From Bacteroidales bacterium UBA1189 (lineage in GTDB: Bacteria > Bacteroidota > Bacteroidia > Bacteroidales > Bacteroidaceae): a stretch of 34,974 nt of DNA. The position numbers and the translations under genes were made by a program. The stretch covers positions 45,351 through 80,324 of the forward strand of contig DBYJ01000013.1 of assembly GCA_002309805.1 (NCBI GenBank). The letters run 5' to 3'. Positions 15,116 to 20,946 of this stretch are shown here, piece by piece. The first letter of the stretch is position 1; each line of letters begins with the position of its first letter. Below the pieces are notes generated by a model. It saw nothing but the letters and a program-made list of their open reading frames with translations, had not been told where the DNA came from and searched no databases.

Positions 15116-15805
15116 ATGGAAAAACAACCCGCCCCTACAGCCCAGAAGATCGAGTCGGTGATGCGCAAGCAGACGAACTGGAAAAACCTGTGGTTCTACC
15201 AGAAAACCGTGGTGCTCTACCAGCTGACCTACGTCTTCACACGGCGCTTCCTGCCTGGCTACGGCGACCGCACGGTGGACCAGATGGTGCAGGCGGCCCG
15301 CTCGGGGAAACAGAACATCGTCGAGGGCTCGGCCGACGGGGTGACGTCGATGGAAATGGAGCTGAAGCTGCTCAACGTGGCGCGGTCGAGCATCCAGGAG
15401 CTGCAGGAGGACTACGAGGACTATCTGACGGCCCACCACCTCACGCGGTGGACGCAGGGACACCCCCGCTTCGACCCCATGATGCGCTACTGCCGCACAC
15501 ATAACTTCACCAGCGACTACGAGCCTTACTTCGTCAGATGGACGGACGAGGAGGCCGCCAACATCGCCATCACACTCTGCCGGATGGTCGACAGGATGCT
15601 GATGACCTATCAGAAGAAGAAGGAGAACGAGTTCGTCACCGAGGGCGGCATCCGCGAACGCATGACCGCCGCACGACTCGGCTTCCGCACCAACCAGCGC
15701 GAAACCATCGACCAGCTCAGCCATGAGCTCGACACCCTGCGACAGGAGAACGACGTGCTGAAAAACCGAATCCGGGAAATCGAGACAAAAGGGGCGTTTT
15801 CTTAA
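15116..15805 (+). CDS. Four-helix-bundle suffix-domain protein
   Basis: The protein has 229 residues and is cytoplasmic. Residues about 20-160 have the features of the four-helix-bundle (S23/Avd-like) superfamily: WFYQKTVVLYQLTYVFTRRFL, then the signature RTVDQMVQAARSGKQNIVEGSADG and IQELQEDYEDYL. A helical suffix with a C-terminal coiled coil (ETIDQLSHELDTLRQENDVL, about residues 190-225) follows. Relatives include 23S rRNA intervening-sequence proteins and the accessory protein of diversity-generating retroelements, which bind nucleic acid. No reverse transcriptase is present, so a retroelement role is unsupported. It is second in an operon after the SR-repeat ORF; its own partner is unknown. 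Confidence 0.85.
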   Translation: MEKQPAPTAQKIESVMRKQTNWKNLWFYQKTVVLYQLTYVFTRRFLPGYGDRTVDQMVQAARSGKQNIVEGSADGVTSMEMELKLLNVARSSIQELQEDYEDYLTAHHLTRWTQGHPRFDPMMRYCRTHNFTSDYEPYFVRWTDEEAANIAITLCRMVDRMLMTYQKKKENEFVTEGGIRERMTAARLGFRTNQRETIDQLSHELDTLRQENDVLKNRIREIETKGAFS

Positions 15806-15895
15806 ACGCCGATGGGGACAATCGACAATGAATTAAGCCCTTCTGCTCATGCCGGAAAATTGTGGAAAATGAGTGGATAACTTTTGCAGGAATCG

Positions 15896-15927
15896 TTTGG
15901 AGGTGTGAGGGGAATGTAGTATCTTTG
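15896..15927 (+). promoter_or_regulatory. Promoter of the coiled-coil / hypothetical gene pair
   Basis: Perfect TTTG (15896-15899), a 20-nt spacer and perfect TATCTTTG (15920-15927). The start near 15934 lies about 17 nt before the ATG at 15951. Confidence 0.88.
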
Positions 15928-15950
15928 TCGTATCTAACTGAGATGGCAAT

Positions 15951-16367
15951 ATGGCACAGGATAACACTCTCGAAGGGGCAGCGATGACGATGGAAACGCT
16001 TCAGCTGATTGACGACTATGAGACGCTCAAAGGCAAGTACGACGAACTGAAGAGAAAGTACGCGGCGTCGCGAAGCGAAAACGACGTGCTGCGCGAACAG
16101 ATGGCGGTGATGCACGAGCAGCAGGCCTACATGCTGCGCAACCCCCGGCCGTCGGCCGAACAGGAACAGCAGATGGAGGCCCTCGCCGAACGCTGCGAAA
16201 AGGCAGAACGGCTGCTGGCACTGCGCGACAGGGAGGTGAGCGAACTGCGGGCGCAACTGCAGCAGCGCACGGAGGCGCAGCAGACGGTGAACATCCACTC
16301 CGGAGGGCTGTACGTCAACACCCTCGACAAGCAGTTCAACGGCTTCAAGCCGGAACTGGTGAGCTAA
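15951..16367 (+). CDS. Coiled-coil hypothetical protein with C-terminal GxhYhxxLxxQ motif
   Basis: The protein has 138 residues with no signal or membrane segment. Residues about 15-110 are strongly predicted coiled coil (ETLKGKYDELKRKYAASRSE, then CEKAERLLALRDREVSELRA). A short C-terminal module follows: VNIHSGGLYVNTLDKQFNGF at residues 113-132. That module resembles the N terminus of the next protein (GAIYIEHLENQVNYF). The pair is expressed from its own consensus promoter, 23 nt apart. I do not recognise a named family. A structural or adaptor role in a complex with the downstream protein is an inference from the shared motif. Confidence 0.78.
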   Translation: MAQDNTLEGAAMTMETLQLIDDYETLKGKYDELKRKYAASRSENDVLREQMAVMHEQQAYMLRNPRPSAEQEQQMEALAERCEKAERLLALRDREVSELRAQLQQRTEAQQTVNIHSGGLYVNTLDKQFNGFKPELVS

Positions 16368-16390
16368 CACACAAAAACTGACACAACACT

Positions 16391-16930
16391 ATGGGCGACA
16401 GGATTTTCAACATGGAAAAGGGTGCCATCTACATCGAGCACCTCGAGAACCAGGTCAACTACTTCACGACGGACAAGGTGCAGGTGGTCAACGCCACACC
16501 CTTGCCTCCGCCGGCCGAAACGGTCACACCCTCTCCCGCCCGCACACCGCCGCTGACGCCGGAGGAGCGGACGCGGCAGGGCGTGCGCGACGCGCTCTGC
16601 GCGATGGGGCGTAAGATGCAGACGGACGAGATGAAGGACCTGCCCCGTACGGCCTTGTGGCAGGGCGTCTACCGCGTGCTGGCGGACCGCGGCATCGTCA
16701 AGGCCGAGGACTATGCGGGGTTCGGACGGTACATCAACGCGCTGGAGGTGGAGGGGATGACGCTCGCCGACAACGGCAAGGGCCTCAGCAAGACCGACGA
16801 CGGCGTGCTGAGGAGACCGCTGGCGGAGTGGGATCGGACGAAATACAAAGGGAACACGAAAGTGTTCGACCGGTTCTATCTGGCCGCCACCACCTTCGAC
16901 GAAATCCTCACAGCGTGTATGAAAAACTGA
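16391..16930 (+). CDS. Hypothetical protein with N-terminal GxhYhxxLxxQ motif
   Basis: The protein has 179 residues in three parts. The N-terminal motif (residues 11-25, GAIYIEHLENQVNYF) matches the tail of the preceding protein. A Pro/Thr-rich linker (about 35-60, TPLPPPAETVTPSPARTPPL) follows. The C-terminal globular part (about 60-179) is helical and contains LWQGVYRVLADRGIVKAEDY and WDRTKYKGNTKVFDRFYLAA. There is no signal peptide. The linker length suggests two independently folded ends. It is the last gene of its operon, followed by a repeat array and a strong terminator. I do not recognise a named family for it. Confidence 0.75.
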   Translation: MGDRIFNMEKGAIYIEHLENQVNYFTTDKVQVVNATPLPPPAETVTPSPARTPPLTPEERTRQGVRDALCAMGRKMQTDEMKDLPRTALWQGVYRVLADRGIVKAEDYAGFGRYINALEVEGMTLADNGKGLSKTDDGVLRRPLAEWDRTKYKGNTKVFDRFYLAATTFDEILTACMKN

Positions 16931-16947
16931 GTAGACACGTAAAGCGG

Positions 16948-16988
16948 TATCAGGTATCACGGTATCACGCGTAACACGCTGATACCGC
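16948..16988. repeat. GGTATCAC-type repeat array
   Basis: GGTATCA, GGTATCAC, GGTATCAC, a GTAACAC and a closing GATACC occur at 8-10 bp steps. This is a T-to-A variant of the GGTAACA arrays, located at the 3' end of the coiled-coil operon. Confidence 0.65.
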
Positions 16989-16998
16989 AACGCACCAC

Positions 16999-17051
16999 CC
17001 TCTCCCTCGTCCCCCCCCTCTTTGGGTGACGGGGGAGAGGTCTTTTTTTTT
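16999..17051 (+). terminator. Intrinsic terminator of the coiled-coil operon
   Basis: The 13-bp stem CCTCTCCCTCGTC / GACGGGGGAGAGG has one G-U pair and is followed by a run of nine T after TC. The stem sequence is of the same type as the CCTCC/GGAGG cores of the 88-bp elements at 13.3 and 13.9 kb. Confidence 0.85.
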
Positions 17052-17094
17052 CCACACACCCTCGGCTGAGGACGAAAAACTGTCCTCACGGCCA

Positions 17095-17127
17095 AACTTG
17101 CGCTGGAACTTGCGCCGGAACTTGCGC
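17095..17127. promoter_or_regulatory. Three 12-bp direct repeats upstream of the sigma-like gene
   Basis: AACTTGCGC occurs at 17095, 17107 and 17119, each copy separated by TGG or CGG. Helically near-phased repeats about 60-90 nt before the putative -7 box could be activator or repressor sites. Confidence 0.45.
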
Positions 17128-17263
17128 TTATGCTCCGGGAGCTGCTCCCGTGCCCCGAAAGCGTAAAAATCTCTCTTTTTCGGGATACCTTTACAATGTG
17201 GGGCGTCGCGAACGACGATGCCCACCCCGGACGGATTGTTTAACCCATAAATATAATACAACA

Positions 17264-18043
17264 ATGGAGAAGAGATTTTACAACGAACAGCGCGAGACGC
17301 GCAGGCCCGGTGCGGGCAGGACGAAAAAGGTTGCGGAACTCGACGACGCCCAGTGCGAGGCGCTGGTGACGCAGCTGCTGGGCACGGACGAAAGAGTGGC
17401 GGCAGAGGCCCGCGAAAGGATCATCCTCGGATGCCTGCCCCTGGTGGCGAGGATGGCCCGAATGTTCAGGGGCTACGAGCGGCGGGGCGTCGAACGCAGC
17501 GACATCGTCGGGGCCGGCAACCTCGCCCTGGTGGAGGCCGTCGACGGCATGAGGGCTCGGCCCGTGCTGCCGCTGAAGACGTGGCTCGCCTTCCGCGTGA
17601 AGGACAAGATGAGCCTGGCCGTCAGGCAGTACCTGAACATCGTGAGCGTCCCGAAGAACTGCGCTGCCGAGTGCCTCGTGGATGTGGAGAGGTGCGACGA
17701 CTACGACGACGGCGCGATGCAGCGCCTCAGCCTGAGCGTCTTTGACGACGAGGCCGACTGCCGCCTCATCCGCCGCTCGGCAAGGGACGAGCTTCTCAGA
17801 CAGCTCACCCGCGAGCTGCCCTACGATGAACTGACGGTGGTGAGCGCCTTGTTCCTGACCGACCCGGCGCTCTCCGTCAAGGACGTCGCCCTCCAGACGG
17901 GCTTTCATCCCCACAAGGTGTGGATGCTGAAGGACAAGGCCATCAGCCGGCTGAAGAGTAGTCCTGAGGGACCCGCCATCCTTGCCCTGCTGCACGAATG
18001 TCTCGCCGACGACGTGTGGGAGAGAACCTCGGACGCCTGCTAA
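17264..18043 (+). CDS. Divergent sigma-70-like RNA polymerase sigma factor
   Basis: The protein has 259 residues. Region 2 is visible at about residues 52-122: IILGCLPLVARMARMFRGY, then RSDIVGAGNLALVEAVDGM (the DLIQEGNIGLxxAVD counterpart) and LKTWLAFRVKDKMSLAV. Region 4 helix-turn-helix is at about 184-235: LPYDELTVVSALFL, LSVKDVALQTGFHPHKVWML, KDKAISRLK. The core-binding residues are diverged, and the region between is acidic (CDDYDDG). The ATG at 17264 follows an AT-rich leader. It may direct polymerase to genes of this block, or act as a phage/satellite-type regulator. No anti-sigma gene is adjacent. The next gene follows after 54 nt containing heptads. Confidence 0.75.
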   Translation: MEKRFYNEQRETRRPGAGRTKKVAELDDAQCEALVTQLLGTDERVAAEARERIILGCLPLVARMARMFRGYERRGVERSDIVGAGNLALVEAVDGMRARPVLPLKTWLAFRVKDKMSLAVRQYLNIVSVPKNCAAECLVDVERCDDYDDGAMQRLSLSVFDDEADCRLIRRSARDELLRQLTRELPYDELTVVSALFLTDPALSVKDVALQTGFHPHKVWMLKDKAISRLKSSPEGPAILALLHECLADDVWERTSDAC

Positions 18044-18060
18044 ACGAAAAACATTTTTTC

Positions 18061-18088
18061 TTAACTCTTAATTCTTAACTCTTAACTA
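18061..18088 (+). repeat. AT-rich 7-bp tandem repeat (TTAAYTC x4)
   Basis: TTAACTC, TTAATTC, TTAACTC and TTAACTA end 9 nt before the ATG at 18098. The units are identical to those before the PG0541 gene. Confidence 0.85.
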
Positions 18089-18097
18089 AAAAGTTAC

Positions 18098-18424
18098 ATG
18101 AAACAGACACTGAAAAACTGCGACGTGATTCTGACGTGCGACCGCCCCGTGAAGGACGGCGATGTGATGCTGGGCGTGGGCTGCCTGAAGAGGGCACAGC
18201 ACCAGTTCCTGTTCGAGAAGATGTGCGACGTGGCCTACCGCAAGAACCCCCGTGTGTTCAAGGGCAAGTACTGGAGCGTGAGGTCCACACGGCTGGGATT
18301 CCGCTTCACGGGCATCGTCACGCCCGACATCCTGAGCGAGATGGGCGCGACGGCGCTGACCGAGGCGATGAGCCACGAGGTGCGCGAGGCCGCCGCCAAG
18401 CTGGAGGCATACCTTGCCATTTGA
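18098..18424 (+). CDS. Small hypothetical protein upstream of the primase-like gene
   Basis: The protein has 108 residues and no signal peptide. It is basic in the middle (AYRKNPRVFKGKYWSVRSTR), with a predicted helix at the end (SHEVREAAAKLEAYLAI). Codon use fits the neighbours. It sits 37 nt upstream of the primase-like gene and downstream of the sigma-like gene, so it is probably co-transcribed and works with one of them. The basic central stretch could contact nucleic acid. No family is recognised. Confidence 0.7.
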   Translation: MKQTLKNCDVILTCDRPVKDGDVMLGVGCLKRAQHQFLFEKMCDVAYRKNPRVFKGKYWSVRSTRLGFRFTGIVTPDILSEMGATALTEAMSHEVREAAAKLEAYLAI

Positions 18425-18461
18425 CCACACACGACCCCCCCCAAAAAACCGACTGAAAACC

Positions 18462-20783
18462 ATGAACTTTGACATCTTTCCATCCGTATCGGCTCCCGGG
18501 CAGCTGTGCACGCGCGAGCTGCTTGAGAAAGCCATCTGCAACGACGCGCTGACACCGCTCTACGAGGCCATCGCCGCCGCCGAGGGCGACAAGCGCCAGG
18601 CCCTGAAACGCCGTCTGCCGGGCGTGACATGGCAGGCACACTTCCCCGACGGCCGGCGCCGCAACGGCACGGGCGAGTGGAGCAGCCTCTACATGGTGGA
18701 CGTGGATCACATCGACGACCCTGCCGCCATCTGGAAGGCGCTGGAACCCCGCACGGCCGAGCTGGGCATCGTGGTGGCCCACGTGACGCCCTCGCGCAAG
18801 GGGCTGCGGCTGGTGTGCCGCTGCCGCAAGGGGCTGACCTCGATTGCCGCCAACCAGGCATGGCTGGCCGAACAGACGGGGCTCGACATCGACGCTGCCA
18901 CCAAGGACCAGGCACGGCTGTCGTACCTCGTGCCCGCCAGCTACTTTTTCCTCCTCGACGAGGCCATCTGGGAGGCAAAGGAAGGTCTAGAAAATCTAGA
19001 AAATCTAGAGCCTCTAGAGCCTCTAGAAAATCTAGAAAACCCAGCCCATCCAGCTCCTCAACCCTCCCCCGCCGCGCAAGCCCTCTACCGCGGCCACGCC
19101 ATCCGTGACATCGCCGCGGCCTACGTCCGCCGCAACGGCATGCCCGTCGAGGGTGAGCGCCACGTCTATTACTACAAGATGTGCTCGCAGTTCAAGTACA
19201 TCACCGACTGCCGTCAGGAGGTGCTGCTCAGCGAACTGCCCGACCTGGGCCTCTCGCTGGCCGAGCGCAAGGAGGAGTGCCAGCATGCCTGCAGCCGACA
19301 CACGGGAGCCAGCATCCCCAAGGACTTCTACCTGTTCCTGTGCGACGAGGGCGTGCTGGAGAGCTACCGTATGCGCCGTGCCCGCAGCGAGCTGATGCAA
19401 CAGCAGGTGGCGCTGGAGGCCGCCGTGGCCGAGGACAGCAACACACCGCTTGCAACCCTCAGGAAACGGGGCGAGGAGGCTCTGAGCCGCATACCCGTGA
19501 TGGGTGCACTGGCACGCATATCGCCCCCGGACTTCGTGGCAGCACAAACCTATGCCGCCGAAGCCGCACTGGCCACGCTGTTCACCAACCTGAAGGCAAG
19601 ATACCTGGACGGCTTCTACCACACCCCGACGGTACACAACGTCATCTATGCCCCGGCGAGCTGTGGCAAAAGTTTTGCGAGACGCACGGTGGAGATGCTG
19701 ACGGAACGCCTGGTGAAACGCGATGAGCATACGCTGGCACTGGAGCAGATCTACCTGGAGGCGGTGCGCAAGGCGAAGAACGCGAAGACACAGCCCGAAA
19801 AGCCCGCCCTGCCGCTGCGCGTCATCAGCGGCATCATTTCGCAGCCCAAGCTGCTCACCCGCCAGCAGGAAGCACAGGGATTGCACCAGCTGTGCTTCGT
19901 GGAAGAAATCGACACGCTCAACAAGGGCAACAAGGGCAGCAAGTACAACGACAAGGGCGACATGTACCGCAACGCCTGGGACAACGCTTCGTACTCGCAG
20001 GACTACATGAGCGACTCCACCTTCAGCGGACGCGTGAACCTCTTCCTCAACATCCTCGCCACGGGTACACCTGAACAGGTGATGAAATTCTACGACAATC
20101 CCGAGAACGGACTGATTTCGCGCATCAGCATCTGCCCGATTGCCAATCAGGAATACGCCAGCATACCCGTGTGGAGCGAGCTGACCGACGACGAGCAGCG
20201 GGAGTTCAACGACGTCATGGACTATGCCGACGCCCTGACCTACACGACCGACGACGAAGGGGTGGAGAGCATCAAGCCACGCACGGACATCACCGACGGG
20301 ATGCTCTTCATCCACCATCCGCTGGAGGCGTGGCTGGAAGAGAAACGCCTGCTGGCGCTGCGTACCCAGGACCAGGCCCTCGACCACTTCCGCAAACGCG
20401 AGGCCGTGAAGATGTTCCGTATGGCCATGGTGTGTTACGGCTGTTTCAGCGGCAATCTGACCGATGCAAACCGTCAGGACATCACCGACTTCTGCCTGTG
20501 GTGGGGCGAGCAGGACCTGAAGAACCTCACCGACCTATACGGAGAAATGGTTAAGGACACCATGCAACGGAGCTACTCGAAAAAAGATGACATCTTTGCA
20601 CGGCTGGCAGACACCTTCACGGCTGCCGACGTGGAAAAAGCCCGCACGGAGGCACACATAGCCACACCCACAAAAGTGATTGTCTATCGCTGGAAAAAGG
20701 CGGGACTGATTGCGAAGGACGAAGAAAACAACCTGTACCGCAAACTCGCCGACAGTGACACGGTAACACCGGTAACACGGTAA
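18462..20783 (+). CDS. BT4734/VirE_N primase-like protein fused to a P-loop ATPase (DUF3987-like)
   Basis: The protein has 773 residues. The N-terminal part (about 1-170) resembles the BT4734/VirE_N family, related to archaeo-eukaryotic primases: the DxD metal motif is Asp80/Asp82 in MVDVDHID, followed by HVTPSRKGLRLVCRC and DIDAATKDQARLSYL. A linker of six LEx tripeptides (176-193) is encoded by a 9-bp DNA array. A helical part follows, then an ATPase/helicase-like half. Its Walker A is APASCGKS (Lys403; Ala replaces the usual first Gly), and its Walker B is LCFVEEID (Glu481-482, Asp484). The last residues (about DSDTVTPVTR) and the stop lie in a GGTAACA array. ATG 18462 is preferred; 18414 overlaps the preceding gene. 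The role is probably replication or repair of a mobile or accessory element. Confidence 0.85.
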   Translation: MNFDIFPSVSAPGQLCTRELLEKAICNDALTPLYEAIAAAEGDKRQALKRRLPGVTWQAHFPDGRRRNGTGEWSSLYMVDVDHIDDPAAIWKALEPRTAELGIVVAHVTPSRKGLRLVCRCRKGLTSIAANQAWLAEQTGLDIDAATKDQARLSYLVPASYFFLLDEAIWEAKEGLENLENLEPLEPLENLENPAHPAPQPSPAAQALYRGHAIRDIAAAYVRRNGMPVEGERHVYYYKMCSQFKYITDCRQEVLLSELPDLGLSLAERKEECQHACSRHTGASIPKDFYLFLCDEGVLESYRMRRARSELMQQQVALEAAVAEDSNTPLATLRKRGEEALSRIPVMGALARISPPDFVAAQTYAAEAALATLFTNLKARYLDGFYHTPTVHNVIYAPASCGKSFARRTVEMLTERLVKRDEHTLALEQIYLEAVRKAKNAKTQPEKPALPLRVISGIISQPKLLTRQQEAQGLHQLCFVEEIDTLNKGNKGSKYNDKGDMYRNAWDNASYSQDYMSDSTFSGRVNLFLNILATGTPEQVMKFYDNPENGLISRISICPIANQEYASIPVWSELTDDEQREFNDVMDYADALTYTTDDEGVESIKPRTDITDGMLFIHHPLEAWLEEKRLLALRTQDQALDHFRKREAVKMFRMAMVCYGCFSGNLTDANRQDITDFCLWWGEQDLKNLTDLYGEMVKDTMQRSYSKKDDIFARLADTFTAADVEKARTEAHIATPTKVIVYRWKKAGLIAKDEENNLYRKLADSDTVTPVTR
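18986..19036. repeat. In-gene 9-bp array TCTAGANNN, 6 units
   Basis: Six exact TCTAGA copies lie at 9-bp spacing inside the primase-like gene, read as LEN or LEP. The reading phase differs from the SRx phase of the 14973-15077 array. Confidence 0.95.
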
Positions 20784-20793
20784 CAAGGTAACA
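20753..20793. repeat. GTTACC-type repeat array, right boundary copy (inverted)
   Basis: GACACGGTAACACC, GGTAACACGG and TAACAAGGTAACA repeat at 8-9 bp. The array overlaps the last codons and stop of the primase-like gene and continues past it. It is inverted relative to 12750-12789. Confidence 0.75.
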
Positions 20794-20870
20794 AGAAAGA
20801 GTGGCGGACATGCACATCGTGTCCGCCCTTTCCTTTATATAAATGTGTATTCTTGCTTTTCCGCCCTCGA

Positions 20871-20894
20871 TAATTGCAAATAAATTTGCATTAT
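20871..20894. promoter_or_regulatory. Palindrome overlapping the GH13 promoter, candidate operator
   Basis: TAATTGCAAAT (20871-20881) and ATTTGCATTA (20884-20893) form a near-perfect palindrome that covers the -33 box. A sugar-responsive repressor or activator could bind here; none is encoded nearby. Confidence 0.5.
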
Positions 20895-20916
20895 CGCTCG
20901 GCTCACCCTATCTTTG
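20885..20916 (+). promoter_or_regulatory. Promoter of the GH13 gene
   Basis: Perfect TTTG (20885-20888), a 20-nt spacer and perfect TATCTTTG (20909-20916). The start near 20923 gives a leader of about 24 nt. Confidence 0.88.
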
Positions 20917-20946
20917 CAACATGGAAAACTTTAACACCCAAATGTC

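Larger units (their letters stand above)
16931..17263. other. Intergenic region: repeat array, terminator and sigma-gene leader
   Basis: From left to right it holds a GGTATCAC repeat array closed by GCGGTATCA/TGATACCGC arms (about 16948-16988), the terminator, a 6-bp hairpin GAGGAC/GTCCTC (about 17068-17087), three 12-bp repeats and a CCCGAAA/TTTCGGG hairpin. A weak -7 like TACCTTTA (17186-17193) and a leader of about 65 nt complete it. No gene is seen. Confidence 0.65.

Noticed and set aside
15116..15805. Diversity-generating retroelement because of the four-helix-bundle (Avd-like) protein
   Set aside because: No reverse transcriptase and no template/variable repeat pair were found nearby.
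12748..20793. GTTACC and TCTAGA arrays as CRISPR
   Set aside because: Units are 8-9 bp, head to tail, with no 25-40 bp spacers and no cas genes.
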